A DNA stretch of 64,000 nucleotides, from assembly GCA_963693085.1 (NCBI GenBank), contig OY856412.1, positions 1,062,040,744-1,062,104,743 of the forward strand. Reading direction: 5' to 3'. The notes beneath the pieces are model-generated. The model did not search any database and had not been told where the DNA came from. It saw only the letters and a list, made by a program, of their open reading frames with translations. A program made the position numbers and the translations under genes. How positions within the stretch are numbered: the first letter of the stretch is position 1; each line of letters opens with the position of its first letter. Shown here piece by piece: positions 1 through 13,439 of this stretch. Source of the stretch: Alisma plantago-aquatica (lineage: Eukaryota > Streptophyta > Magnoliopsida > Alismatales > Alismataceae).

Positions 1-175
1 AAAACAATATTCAAGTTTTCAGTTCAGTTAGATGCCCTTCTCAAAGTATCACAAAAATTCATATTTGTTTTGTATAATATTCGATAGCATTGTTGCAATA
101 TAGAAATCAGAAAAGGAAATGGAATGATCAATTATAGTGTGAAGTTAAGAAAATCTTAGTAGCTCACTGAAAAGT

Positions 176-427
176 AAAACTAAAGAATCATTAGATATTT
201 AGATTCCTTGAATACTTATGATTCTTTGTGGAGTTCTACACTGCAATAGATGAAATGGCTTACCCACTGGTAGCGTCTAAGAGAGGAAATCGAAGTGTGC
301 TAGCAGGAATGAGGTGTTAAGTCCAGTTTGGACAACCTCATTAATTATAACATGGGTATCCAACATTGACTAGAGATTCTACAGGTACCCAGTGATACCC
401 AACAATAACCTGAGATCTCAGTGATAT
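176..427 (+). repeat. Dispersed ~250 bp repeat, copy 1 (possible 5' LTR piece)
   Basis: This stretch is repeated in the same orientation at 5,594-5,838 with roughly 90% identity by eye. Both begin with AACTAAAGAATCATTAGATA and end near AACAATAACCTGAGATCTCA. Between the copies lies a decayed gypsy pol, so they could be parts of its two LTRs. In this copy the sequence continues beyond 427, with a second AACAATAACTGGAGATCACG phrase at about 450-470; the other copy dissolves into a TA tract. I could not find a primer-binding site or clean TG..CA ends, so the LTR reading is inference. Confidence 0.6.
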
Positions 428-1369
428 CAAGTTTCACTATAGTTATAGATAAGTACCCAACAATAACTGGAGATCACGATGGTACTTAGAGTAGTTGCTA
501 CTCAGTGAGCCAGCCATTATGGAGCCACTTATGTAGGAAGATTAATCGAGTTCTTATATACTCTATCTCAGTATCCAAGTTTAGAGGAGGATTCTAAATC
601 ATCCATCTAGCTAATATAGCCACCAGGACCAAACATGGTGAGGACCTTTGAACACTAGGTAGCTAGTTTATAGACTTAAAATTCTAGGTCAACTCAAAGT
701 CTTTGTACGGTGAGATTATGGCTATATGCAATATTTTAACTTGTTGTTGTATACCTCATGTGGATCCAAGGTATTCATAAAGTTATTAAGAGGTTAAGGA
801 GTCAAGCTCACTATGTCCATATTTAGTGTATTGATGAATTCTACATAATTGCTCATTAAGTCCATATTTATTAGATTCCTTATTTCTACTTATGTTTCAA
901 TTTACTTAGTGAAGAATATCTATATTATCTTATCTACTTGGTGAATTTCTATTCACTGAGCCAATATCTCATACTCTACTAAATAAATTTGAGGCACCCT
1001 ACTAATTATGGAGATAACCACAGATTTTAAAAGAGTTCTACCAAAAAATGATGTTAGAAGCATGTTAAGGTATATTTGGATAGTCTCATCCCTTGTATAC
1101 TCTAAATCCTACACTGATAAAAGTATAGAGTTGTATTAGTCAAGTGAATGAGAAATGCAATTTCTTTTCTTACAGAACAATTTTAAATGTAAGCCACACG
1201 TATTCCAATGTGTTGTCTATGTGTCATACCTTGTATGCATAGTGAAAAAAGAAAAGTTTAGACATGTTTGTGTTAGCCAACTTAACAACTTGAGACCCTA
1301 TTATTGTGTTATAAGAGATATTATGGGATGTGGGGTTTGACAATTTACACAATAGAAGTAGTAGCATTT
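428..1369 (+). other. Unassigned AT-rich sequence, likely decayed retroelement
   Basis: No ORF or family match is visible here. It lies between the possible LTR copy and the first recognisable reverse-transcriptase residues, so it would be the gag and early pol part of the same element if that model holds. The short ORFs at 1,155-1,340 (+) and 1,224-1,436 (-) overlap on opposite strands and look like chance. Confidence 0.35.
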
Positions 1370-1982
1370 GAAAATATGAACTCACTAAGGTCAGGATCAT
1401 ATATAAAAAATTTGATAGCTTGTGGGTCAGTGTCATTCATGTTGCCCCAAATAATGTGATGATTGTATTAGAAGGGGATAACTATGAAATGATTCAAAAG
1501 AGGAAGATTGTTGGGGTGGAGAATATGCGTTGATTGTTAAAAACTAAATACATTCACTCATAAGAAACATATCCTTATTTTTTTCTTTTACTAAATGTTG
1601 GATTGGTTGGAAAATTGCACCTACTTTTTCTACCTTGATTGCTATTATAGACTCTTCTAAAAACCTATCTACCATGTTGAAAAATAAAAATTACATTCTC
1701 CTATCCCTATGGTGCCTATGCCTATTTGAGAATTTCATTTGGTTTATGCAATTGCTCTGCTACCTTTCGACATTGCATGATGTGTATTTTTTCTGATTTC
1801 ATTAGAGAAATTATAAACATTTTCATGATCGAGTTTTTTTGAAAATCAAAACTCATTTGATTGGTTTGTCAAATTTTCCAATGTTTTGTAGAGGCACTCA
1901 CATGTGAACATAGTGATGACTAGGAAAAGTGTCATTTCATGGAAAAAGGGGGGCTTGTCCTTGGACATATAATTTTACATAG

Positions 1983-2060
<78 letters not shown>

Positions 2061-3900
2061 ATAGAACAAGATAGATGTGAATGAGATGATGTCAATAGCA
2101 AATAGCGTCAAGGATATCCATGACTTCCTAGATCATGCAGAGTGTTACATGAGGTTAATCAAAGATTTTTCTAAGATTTTTAAGTTGTTGTCTAGTCTAC
2201 TTGCAAAACATGTGGAATTTGAATTTTATGAAAGCTATATCAAGGATTTAAATTATCTCAATCAATCTCTAATTTAGTTCCCCTATTCAGTCATTGATTG
2301 GAGAAAGCCCCACAAAATAACATGTCATGCAAGCAATTTTGTAGTCCATGTATTTTTGGGATAAAGAAAACAAGGGATGGTTCATGTCATTTATTATTCC
2401 AGCAAAAATCTAGATGATGTTGAGATGAATTATGTAAAAATGGACAAGGGTCTCCTAGAAGTTGTCTGCACTTTTCACATATTTTGTAAATAGTTGGTGG
2501 GCTCCAAAGCAATAGTTACATGGATCACGGGGCCATTAAATAGATTCTAAACAAGAAAGATGTGAAGCCTCTATTTATGATGGATCCTTCTCTTATAGGA
2601 ATTAAATATTGACATTAGGGACAAAAGGGGGTCAAAAGATTATATTGAATATCATTTGTCATGACCTTGGCTATTAGATGATGATGATGGTGGTGTACTG
2701 ATTAATGATGACTTTCTCATTGAAAATATTTTAGAGGTAGGAAAGGTTTTGATGCCATGGTATGATAATTATGTAAAATTATATTGCCTCATGAGTGTTT
2801 CCCGGGTCTTAAGTACCAATTATGGAAGAGGTTCCTCAATGATGTCAAGATTTTTATTATTTAGATGACAAATTATTTTAGAAAGAGATATTTAGATGGT
2901 TTGTTGACGATATGCATACCAAATGAAGAAGTGAGGGGCACTATAACTGATGTCATTCTTCCCCTTATAAAGGGCACTTCACCACATGTAATATGGACAC
3001 AAATATTATACATAGTGGTTTTTATTGGACTTCCATATTCAAATATGTGAGCCAGTGTATTAGACCATGTGACCAATTCCAAAGAGTTGGTGGGCTGATA
3101 TAGATATATGAGAGGTCAATGTAAAGTGTTCTTGAGATTAAACTATTCAGAATTTGGAGGAATAATTATACGGTACCGTTCCCCTCATCTTTAGGAAACA
3201 TATATACCGTGATGGTTATAAATCATGTTTTAGAATGTGTAGAAGCAGTTGACACCCAAAATTTAATGTTTGTCTCTTCAAGAAGATAATCTTCCCTACA
3301 GTTGGCATCCCAAGATTGCTCATTTTGATGAAAATAAATTTAATGTTTTGCACAAAAATGGGATAGCCCATAAGGTTGTTACTCCATACCACCCACAAAC
3401 CTTGAAGCAAGTAGAAGTCTTCAACCAAGAGACCAAAGGAATTATCCACAAAATGATTTCCAACTCACACAAGGATTGGACATTGAAATTGGATGAATCC
3501 TTTTGGGCACATTGCACAACATTCAAAGAACCTACTAGTACCAATCCTTTCTTATTAGTGTATGAAAATTCATGCCACTAATGTTGAATATTCAAGAGCT
3601 AGAGGAATTAAGGATGGTTACCTACAAGTATACATAGTTGTACAAATAGAGAACAACATTATGGCATGTAAAAGAATCTAAAAGGAAGAGTTTATTTATG
3701 AATATTAAGAGCTGATGCGCAACTCAAGGATGAAGATGATCTTGGTAGAACTAAGGTTTATATGGTAAGGGACATTCATTGTTGTAAAAGTTTTTTAAAT
3801 ACAAGGAATTGCTCCACCTTCAAGGTAAGTGTAAAAGATTGAAGTTGTATCTCCTAAAAGAGCTGGTGCTACTTGAAGATCCTAAAGAAGCTAATACTAG
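1370..3900 (+). pseudogene. Ty3/gypsy (Tat/Athila-like) pol remnant: RT, RNase H, integrase
   Basis: Reading across frames recovers the RT order of a plant Tat/Athila-type element. GWRICVDC.KLN lies near 1,515-1,550, YPYGAYAYLRISFGLCN near 1,700-1,755, HCMMCIFSDF near 1,770-1,805 and KCHFMEKGGLVLGHII near 1,930-1,975. VKDIHDFLDHAECYMRLIKDF follows at 2,108-2,170. RNase H traces (VIYYSSKNLDD, MNYVKMDKGLLEVVCTF) lie at 2,380-2,475. Integrase core residues include HKVVTPYHPQ and QVEVFNQETKGI at 3,368-3,450, then a degenerate C-terminal part (QELEELRM, YKERTT-like) to about 3,660. Many stops and frameshifts make it non-functional. The catalytic Asp pair is lost: MDDF of relatives reads MIEF. A compound microsatellite sits inside the RT-connection region. 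Lineage is inferred from motif wording only. Confidence 0.85.
1982..2059. repeat. Compound (CA)n(TA)n(TG)n microsatellite inside RT
   Basis: About 11 CA, 11 TA and 17 TG units form a self-complementary tract. It replaces the stretch that in relatives lies between VLGHI and the VK(D/E)IRSFLGH motif, so it arose inside the retroelement. Confidence 0.95.
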
Positions 3901-5040
3901 ACTATAAACAATGCTTCTTTACAGGAGTCATACCAACACTTAGATTTGGTTACATCAGTGTTACTTCCATTTGTTTTGAGTTTTTTCATTGGCACTGTGT
4001 TACACCATTTGATTAACTATAGGAAGTCATGTTCTTGGGTATATGAAGAAATGTTTACTTGTAGGAATTGTAGCACAACCAAATAGGTTTAAAAAAATAT
4101 GGGAGTAGAGATGGCAGCCAAAGTGATAAAATCATGTTAGCTAACATATTGCATCGACATCAATGTAAAAGAAAACAGGGTCCAAGATGTGCCTTGTCCT
4201 AAAACAAGTCCAGTTACTATCCTTGCACTTGATGTGTTTCTTGTGCAAGCAGCACACATATGATAATATATGATGCCCTTCTGATGTAGAACTTACCAAA
4301 TGTGGTTGATAGCATCCTCCTAGCATAGCAGCTAAAGCCTCCATGCTTCTATGTAGTCTACGCGGACCATTGGGAACTCCAAGTTACACTTCCTGAGACA
4401 ACACCTAAGTAACTATTCTAATAATTACAAACCATTAATTACAACTGTTTAGATTAGGACCATTTGATGCTTCTCCTTTCATAATAAAATTTGCCACAAG
4501 GATCAAATTCCCCATTGGCTCAAGGTCTCTTTACCCATGGATCATCACCCAATCATCCTATAGAACTCCTTCCATGATCTCATTCGTAATAATAAGCATA
4601 TATTTAATGATCTACCCTAAATTCAAGATATATACGTTTACAGATTATACCAAACATGGAGAAAGTGACCAATTCAAAGAGAAAGCAATAAATGAATGAA
4701 GAACAATCTAATTATCCAAAATAATGAGTTTGATAACAGTTAACAAAACACAGGCGACGACGCTACTCTCCATGCCCCAAAAATGGAGTCAACTCACTTA
4801 TATACATGTATAAAGCATGTACAAAGGAAGAGATAAAAGATTATGTGATAGAAGATGGTGAAGAGTGTAGTCAGTGATCTTCAATGGTAGTTCTTAGCTC
4901 CAGCAGCAACACGTCTGACATTCTCCATGAAGAGGATGACGTTCCCTCTTCTTTCGTCCATCTCTTGAAGCAAAAATGGATTTGGAACAGGGTATATATG
5001 ACTCTTTAACTATTAGGTTAGGTTATCTCTCTATCTTTAT
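3901..5040. other. Mostly unassigned; 3' flank of gypsy remnant
   Basis: No retroelement motif is visible beyond about 3,900 apart from position. The stretch at 4,141-4,400 reads better on the minus strand and is listed separately. The rest is AT-rich with no convincing ORF. Confidence 0.4.
4141..4402 (-). pseudogene. Possible host-gene exon fragments, unrecognised
   Basis: On the minus strand a possible acceptor CTCAG (about 4,396-4,400) precedes an exon-like stretch reading LGVPNGPRRLHRSMEALA then AAMLGGCYQPHL. It ends exactly at a consensus donor (TTG/GTAAGT, near 4,292). Downstream another stretch reads CLHKKHIKCKDSNWTCFRT then RHILDPVFFYIDVDAIC. Richness in Cys, Trp and Phe and the splice signals make a decayed real gene plausible. 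I do not recognise the family; an in-frame stop follows the first two residues. A chance ORF is the alternative. Confidence 0.3.
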
Positions 5041-5057
5041 ATATATATATATATATA

Positions 5058-5155
5058 GTCAAGCTAGTGTATGCTTGAGTGTAATAGAGACACTGTACAC
5101 CTAAGTCGTTTTCAAAGATGTAGTAATTTTTTGAAAAATCTAAATCGTTGAATGT
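5058..5155 (+). mobile_element. Partial microsatellite-flanked MITE (Z)
   Basis: The segment starts GTCAAGCTAGTG directly after a TA tract and contains CACTGTACACCTAAGTCG and AATTTTTTGAAAAATCTAA. It matches the reverse complement of the right end of the MITE at 16,906-17,299 over about 95 bp, then breaks into a TA tract. It is therefore one end of the same family, truncated by or fused to a microsatellite. Confidence 0.75.
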
Positions 5156-5158
5156 ATG

Positions 5159-5217
<59 letters not shown>

Positions 5218-5506
5218 TGATATATATATATATGTAGATGTATATGTGTATATATATATATATGAATGTTTATATATGTATATACATATATATGTGTATG
5301 TATATATATATATATGAACATATATATATATGAACATATATATATATACACGTATATATATACGTGTATATATATGTATATATACACGTGTATATATATA
5401 CATATACATATACGTATATATATATACATATATATATACGTATATATATATACATATATATATACACGTGTATATATACATATATATACACGTATATATA
5501 CGTGTG

Positions 5507-5538
<32 letters not shown>

Positions 5539-5593
5539 CATATATATACACATATATATATACGTGTATATATATATATATATATATACACGT
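5156..5593. repeat. Long TA-rich microsatellite with interspersed ACGTG
   Basis: About 440 bp of (TA)n interrupted by TG/CA/ACGTGT variants. It gives long Tyr-Ile 'ORFs' in several frames on both strands, which are artefacts. Confidence 0.97.
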
Positions 5594-5838
5594 AAAACTA
5601 AAGAATCATTAGATATTTAGATTCCTTGAATTCTTTCGATTCTTTGTGGAGGTCTACACTACAATAGATGAAATGTCTTACCCACTGGCAGCGTCCAAGA
5701 GAGGAAGTCGAAGCATGCCAGTGGGGAATGAGGTGTTAAGTCCAGTTTAGACAACCTCGTTAATTATAACATGGGTATCCAACATTGTCTAGAGATTCTA
5801 CAGGTACCCAATGGTACCCAACAATAACCTGAGATCTC
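5594..5838 (+). repeat. Dispersed ~250 bp repeat, copy 2 (possible 3' LTR piece)
   Basis: Same-orientation copy of 176-427 with point differences throughout. It is bounded on both sides by TA microsatellites, so its true ends are lost. Confidence 0.6.
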
Positions 5839-5849
5839 ATTATAAGTCA

Positions 5850-5851
5850 TG

Positions 5852-5913
<62 letters not shown>

Positions 5914-5941
5914 ATACATATGTATACGTGTATATATATAT

Positions 5942-6026
<85 letters not shown>

Positions 6027-6086
6027 CATACATACATACATATATATAACATATATATACATATATATAACATATATATATACATA

Positions 6087-6157
<71 letters not shown>
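5850..6157. repeat. (TA)n/(CA)n/(GA)n microsatellite
   Basis: Nearly pure TA with a CA block at about 5,943-5,960 and a GA block at about 6,012-6,026. Confidence 0.97.
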
Positions 6158-6696
<539 letters not shown>

Positions 6697-6710
6697 ATAT
6701 ATATATATCT

Positions 6711-6782
6711 AGTTGAGCTACAATATACTCGAGTGTATAGGGGCTCCTGTACACTTCAGTTTTCAAGCGTTGGATCAAGATC
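6711..6782 (+). repeat. MULE left TIR
   Basis: Begins AGTTGAGCTACAATATACTC and ends GTTGGATCAAGATC. It pairs with 16,751-16,822. It contains the near-palindrome ATACTCGAGTGTAT and CTGTACAC, both shared with the nearby ~390 bp MITEs. Confidence 0.85.
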
Positions 6783-6929
6783 CGGATGAAAGAAGGAAAA
6801 AGAAAAATTCCTTCGGTTGCCAGCCGTGTTAACGATGCTACTGGGTCTCTAACTCATAGACTCCCCATGACTCCCAACCCTCTCTCTCCCAACTAATGTA
6901 GACAACCTCTCTCTTCCCCCTCTTTCCTC

Positions 6930-7345
6930 TCACCTCCTCCTCTTGCAGTCGCGCGACGGCTCCTCAACAGACCCTATCGGGGGGCATTGCTCAACGAGAC
7001 AATGCTCCTCAACATCACCACTAGCTCCTCGATCTCTTGTCCAACCTCAAAACCCAGCAGTGGGTAGACCAGCTTCCTTCCTCTCTACTACCTCCTAGCC
7101 GCAGACGCACACCATCAGCTGCACCACGCCAGTAAAAGCATGCCACCAGCAACCGCACAACAGTCGAAGACCCACATCCATATCTCTTCCACCTATTTCC
7201 TCTCGCCTCGTCCTCCCGTAGTCACACAAAGGCTCCTCAAAAAACCGTCCGACGATCTACACCGGGGGGCATTGCTCAATGACACATGGTCATCAACAGC
7301 ACGACTAGCTCCCCGATCCCCCGTCCAACCTCTAAAACTAGCTTG
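6930..7345 (+). repeat. Duplicated C-rich leader segment in MULE
   Basis: Two diverged direct copies lie at about 6,930-7,050 and 7,197-7,340. Shared phrases include CGGGGGGCATTGCTCAA, ACTAGCTCC and CTTGTCCAACCTC/CCGTCCAACCTC. The region is GC-richer than its surroundings and lies between the left TIR and the transposase start, so it is probably 5' untranslated sequence. The small ORF at 7,140-7,400 falls inside and has no recognisable domain. Confidence 0.65.
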
Positions 7346-7687
7346 CGTGGAGGACGGAACGAGTGATTGCGTAGTGGTGGACGGAAGAGCAACTATGTAG
7401 AGGAAGATCCCCTTTCTGATCCTCTGTCTCCACCTACAACAATGACTGGCTACGAGCAACAGTAGGCACCATATGTGTAAAGAAATCGATTTTATTCCTC
7501 GATTGATCAAGCAAACAGTACATGACTTCATTTCATATAAGGACGTTAACCTACTGTATTGATCTTATTTCTAAATTAGTTAAGCTCGACAGAAAATAGA
7601 TAGATTGATCATGTCGCAATGCCACTTGTTATTCAATTGTTTGTTCTTCATTAAATTTTGGGACTGAATTAGTGAATATTTACAGTG

Positions 7688-10245
7688 ATGGACTTTTCTA
7701 CTGATGTCGATGGCATGACCGACATAGATTGGTTAGCTTATGAAACCCAATTGAAGGAGCTAACAATATATGTGTCATGGTATACTCATTACAAAGTTTA
7801 TATAATGCGTATTCATTAAATTTGTGTGTGTCTTTGTCGGTTAGAATTTTTTCTCTTATATTCTTAGGATGATGAACCAGTGCAACTTGATGAGGATGAG
7901 AGGGATGATGATGAGAGGGTTGAAGTAAAATCTAATCTAGATCCTTATATAGGCTTGCAGTTTGAGTCTGTTGAAAAGGCTGAAGAATTTTATAACCAAT
8001 TTTCTTACAAGGTTGAGTTCAACATTTGTAAGGGGAGTCAATATGTTTCTGCCAAAACAAAACAAGTTACTGGTAGAGTATTTGTATGTTCACTGGAAGG
8101 TTTGCAAAAAATAAAGAAGACTGGTGATGATGATGGAAAGGGTACTCCAAAAAAAGATATGAAATCTGCACGAATAGATTGTAAGGATCGAATGCAAGTG
8201 AAGCAAGAAGCGGACACAAAGTGGGTGGTCACAAGTTTTGAGAAAGAGCACAACCATGAACTCACTCAAAGTCCATCTAAGAAGTGGTTTCATCAATCAC
8301 ATCGACATATGTCAACAAAGGTTCGGGAATTAGTTGGTTCTATGCATGACCAGAATATTTCTACTGCTCAGATTATGTCTCTCTTTGCTAGTCAGCGTGG
8401 TGACATTCGTAATGTCAGTTTCATTAGAAAGGACCTAAGAAATGAGATTGTATCCTTGTAAGGAAATATATAGGTGTTGATGTTTCCTCCACTTTGGAGC
8501 ATTTAAGAAAAATGCAAGCAATTAATCCGTTATTTTATTATTCAATACAATTTGACAAAGAAGGATGTACACATAATATCTTCTGGGCGGATGCTAAGTC
8601 AAGGATGGCATATCAAGAATTTAGTGATGTGATTAACTTTGACACCACATATATGACTAACAAGTACAACATGCCATTTGCACCATTCATAGGTGTGAAC
8701 CACCACAAGCAGTCAAGTTTATTTGGGTGTGCTTTGCGACGTGATGAGACATCTGATTCTTTTATTTGGGTATTCCAAACATTTTTAGATGCCATTTATG
8801 AAAAACAACCTAAAGCAATACTAACTGATCAAGATCCAGCAATGAGGAAGCGATTCACATAGTTTTTCCTGATGCAGTTCATGGATGTTGTCAGTGGCAT
8901 ATAATGAGAAAATCACGTGAGCACCTTGGTGTAATATATGGGACAATTGCTGGTTTTGGTGAAGAATTCCATTCTTGCATAAACTTGCTTATCACTATTG
9001 AAGAGTTTGAGGATAGATGGCAGAGAATGATATGCACATTCAACTTAAGTGACAATGCACATTCACATTTGTTGTGGAGAATTAGAGATCAATGGATTCC
9101 TATTTACTTTAGGGGTACTTTTTTTGCCAACATGTCAACCACGCAACGACGTGAGAGCATGAATGCTATTTTTAAAGACCATGTCAACAATCATTTACCA
9201 CTTTTTAAATTTGTAGAAGCATATGAAAAGGTGGTAGAGAGCCTATATGAAAAAGAAGATGACGAGGACTACTTTACCAAAAGTGGAGCACCCACTCTTT
9301 GGTCTCATGCACAAATTGAGAAGTAAGTAAGACATGTATACACAAGAACAATTAACAAAGACTTTCGAAGGCAAATGAAGAAGACAACTAGTTATGACAT
9401 AGAAGAGGTGATCAAGGACTCCCTATATCACATTATATACATTTCTAAAGAGGAGAATCACTTCACGATAAGGAAGTACTACAAGGTGACCTTGATAAGA
9501 GAATCAGATGAAATATCTTTTAATCGCAGGCATTTTCAGTCTAGCGGCATTCTATGTTGTCATGCTCTCAAGGTATTACTATTTCTAAATTTTCATAAGA
9601 TTCCACCATTATATGTCTTAGAGCGTAGGACGATTAATGCAAAAAAAACAAGGATGATCTTATTGATGCAACTCAAGTAGAAATGGGAGATAGTACCATG
9701 TTGAATAGGTATAACACCTTGTGTAGATCAGCCATGAGATTGGTTGGATTAGCTTCTAAAGAAATGGATACTTACATGATGGTGCAAAAGACGTTTTAAA
9801 ATTCATATGACGAAGTGGTTCAAATGTAGCAAAAAGTAGATTCAACTTCTATAGATGAAAGGATACCCCCATCCTAGACTTATATTCTTACTTTGGGGAG
9901 TCAATATCTGCCATTGCTTGTAGAAGCACATAACCAAATCAATGCAAATGATCTTATAACATCAGAATGTAAAGGGACTAGAAAACCACAAAGGTTCAAA
10001 CCACTTGTTGAATTAAAAGAAAAGAAGCAAAGAACATGTAGTATATGCAATGCAAAAGGCCACAACAGTCAGACATGCAAGCATTTGGTATTACTACTTA
10101 TTAATAAATTTATTAAAAGTAAATGCAAGCATGATGTACTATTAACTAATTTTTAATCTTTGTTTTTGCTTGGTTTCCAGGGAAACAAGGATGTATCAAC
10201 CTCATATGGGATTGAAGAAGATGTTGAAGAGTCAAGCAAAGACTG
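7688..10245 (+). pseudogene. FAR1-type MULE transposase (disrupted)
   Basis: Cut-and-paste transposase of the FAR1/Jittery group. A short first exon starts MDFSTDVDGMTD (7,688 to about 7,775). Exon 2 opens at 7,868 after TTCTTAG with an acidic DDEPVQLDEDERDD stretch. A FAR1 DNA-binding domain follows (YIGLQFESVEKAEEFYNQF at 7,945-8,005; KEHNHELTQSPSKK at 8,245-8,285). The MULE catalytic domain has NFDTTYMTNKYNMPFAPFIG (about 8,636-8,695) and LTDQDPAM (about 8,822-8,845), both Asp present. A SWIM finger follows, FQSSGILCCHALKVL (about 9,534-9,580), with its first CxC lost. A zinc knuckle CSICNAKGHNSQTC ends the exon (about 10,041-10,082). An intron of about 90 bp (GTATTACT to TTTCCAG, to 10,180) precedes a last exon ending EEDVEESSKD at 10,245. 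Frameshifts near 8,455 and 8,850 and a stop at 9,324 (Gln to stop by family wording) break it. Other plant MULEs keep one open frame. Confidence 0.88.
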
Positions 10246-11439
10246 ATTCAACAATGTTATTACTGTGTGTCCAAGTGCATTTGTGTACACTTGAGCTGTG
10301 ATTCAGTAATGTGATCATATCTGTAATATTTATGACAATGTGAGGTTGAAGAGTCAGTCAACAATGTTATTACTGTTTATCCAAGTGAATTTGTATACAC
10401 TAGAGCTACAATTTAGCAGTGTGCATTTGTGTACACTTGAGCTGTATCCAAGTGCATTTATGACAATGCTATTTGTTCAATTTAACTTAATGCTTACTAC
10501 GTTCTTGTTCCAATGTGTTGTGTTCTTTGAACAAATGATTTGATGCTTGTTGTGTGCTTCTTTGAATGTGTTGTGTTATTTGTTGTTGTTGGTTCAGTCC
10601 CGTTGTCATGTTCAGACCTTGTTGATGTTGGTTCACTGTGTTCAGACCAAGAGAGAACATTGACGTCTTGCTTGCTTTTTGGGAGTTTAGTGTGTTGGAC
10701 CGATCTGTGTGCTTGCTTGCTGTTTTCCAGGTCATAAGTTTGCTATTTTCTAGCAATTCAGTGCCAACTTAACGTCTTTTATAGCCTTGACTTGGACATG
10801 TTTAGCTTGTTAATGAGTCATTTAAAACAAAAACTGCAGCAAGCTTATCATGATCAATCAGCTGAGAATAATGTCTAAAGAAATGCTAGCCCAATTCATA
10901 CTGAGCATACTGATATAATTTAAAAAAATTAAGATCCCATAAATCAGATGAGAGCAATGGCTACAGAAATGCTAGCCCAATTGATACTCATACATCATGG
11001 TTTCATTGTCACTCTATCCTCATGACTACCATCTAATTATCATTCTCAATTATAATTCTTAAGAGCAAGTTCAGCTAGAATTAAATTCATCATCATATCC
11101 TCAAGGGAGGTGTAAATATAAAATAAGAAATTTTATACAGTAGCTACCAAGTTTCTATAGTAGCACAATAACAGAGCATGCTAATGTCATGATTCTGTGT
11201 GAGAAATAGAGCAACATCTCCAAACACAGAGAATAATATTTGGATGTCATCCAACATGGATTGAAGAAGAACACATTGATTCATATATAAAATGTACCAA
11301 TTCATTAATTCATTCATGATAATACAAACTGACTCATGTGACATCCCGCCATCACATAGACAATGAAATGCCATGCGAAAATGCATGGAACTATCATAAC
11401 CACACATTACCAAAAATACGGATTAATTAAAAATGATTG
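10246..11439 (+). other. MULE 3' region with imperfect repeats
   Basis: Directly after the transposase stop, short imperfect repeats of the type CAATGTTATTACTGT..CCAAGTG..ACACTTGAGCT occur about three times (10,248-10,480). A ~50 bp phrase with AGAAATGCTAGCCCAATT occurs twice (about 10,860-10,915 and 10,945-10,995). No ORF is convincing; 10,487-10,756 (-) and 11,144-11,413 (-) have no recognised domain. Confidence 0.5.
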
Positions 11440-13021
11440 TGGAAAGTAGATAAAAGAAAACTATTACATCCAGATCCTCATCCTGCAAGGAAATATGTTA
11501 TATAAATATTCACAAGCCTTGATATATGTTCACATCCTATAGGTACCAGCTATCCTGTCAGCACAAGAGTTCATCACCTTTTTATACATACATAACGACC
11601 TATATCAGGCGAACAACAGGATATACAAAGCTATAGCAACTATACATCGTGAAACATCATAAAAACACCTCCAAGGACCTGAGAGTACAAGGATGACTAT
11701 AGGACTCTATTAAAAAACAACCAAAATAGTAGCATATCCATCTCTTGCCTCCTATAATTCTTCTTGCTACTCAGCTGCAACACTACGATCACCACCTCGA
11801 CCAACACGACCACCTAAAAAGGTTGTAAACCAGTGGGGTGAGACACACAGTCCCAACAAGAAACATAACTCCCCGCCGAAACTATAAAACCTCAAAAAGG
11901 TTAAAGCAGATAAAGTAGATATCTGATAATGGCATATAATAAGAGCAGAATACTAAGCAAGTCTAACATTACCACCAATCTTACCAAGATATCCATGAGG
12001 CCTATAATCGGGTATTCTTTATGGAACATGATTGACAAGATAAGCTTCATAAGGACTTATCACAAAATATAAAGAACATACATATAACAACATAAGATAA
12101 CTATATCAGCTACACAAACAAGGCCTCAACCAATGTTTCGTGTTTTGCTCTAAGCAATATATACTATTCAGCTGGATTTACATTTTATCATGCCTTGAGG
12201 AAGTGAGCTTTCCCTTCTCAAATCCAACCTTCGGCGGCAAAGCCCAAATCCGGTGCCATACAAGGTCAATGGGAGAGCCGGACTCCATGATCTCACCTCC
12301 TCGTGGTCAGTGCATGAAAACCAAAGCAGGACCGCAGTCTCATGCTTAAGTGGCCTCAGCCTCAGGGTCAGCTCCACAAGCTACCCACATCTCTAGCCCA
12401 CCTTGGTACAAGTTCTAGTATACCTTTGAGCCATAGGCCTGATCACCATACTCTTGAGCCATGAACGCATTCATGCTCTATCATAATGAGTCTACAACTA
12501 CAGTTGTAGTCCAATCCTCCTATTTTTCGGCTAGGAGAAACCCCACATATTCAACAATATGTGCTCCAGGTAATCCGACAGGATAAACTTGTTTCACTAT
12601 CACCAACTATTGACGATTATGGATCTATGGCCAAAGCAAAACTACATAATTATTCCTCTGTGATTAATTAGTATATTTTAAGTGGATTGTTGGGGCAACC
12701 AAGTTATAAAACATTACAACATTGAGTTACATTAATACTGTCATTACCATGGGATCTCAATCCCTTATCACAGAATGCTACTGCCTCTCAAGGCATCCAC
12801 ATGATGTCTCATCATCTTGGGATAGCAATCCCTTATCTTAACATCAGAGGATAACACCTTAACTAGGCATTCAACCTTTATCAGGTCAACAGACCTTCCA
12901 CATCATGCTGGTGATACATGTTATTCCCATCAACACGGATTACCATAATTCAATGTTATTCAAAACACATATACCTCATAGCATTTACCTGGATATGAGT
13001 TCATTTGATGCACCTGCATGG

Positions 13022-13024
13022 TTA

Positions 13025-13062
<38 letters not shown>
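13022..13062. repeat. (TA)n microsatellite
   Basis: About 20 TA units inside the non-coding insertion of the MULE. Confidence 0.95.
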
Positions 13063-13064
<2 letters not shown>

Positions 13065-13439
13065 AGAGAGATAACATAAATTACCAGACATAGATCTTTA
13101 TGATTATCAAGCTATTAGGGTTCAGGATGCACATGTTTGGAACAACATCCATGATTATATGAAGCACCACCTATATTACTTACATTATTGTTATCAAACC
13201 ATGAGCATACACTATGCCCTAATATCTCATTGATCATAATCAAGGAGTATATCCCAATCATAGTCTAGCCATATCACTGGTCATAACCACATTTTATCAT
13301 TAGCAAGATACAATCTCAAGATGATTGATTCATTCACTAGGGTTACTTGGGTTAAGAATAACCCTCACTAAAGACTTTGCCTACCCTCACCAAAGGTGTG
13401 GCAGGCAATGTTGTCCCTCACTAAAGGGGGTATCAGGTA

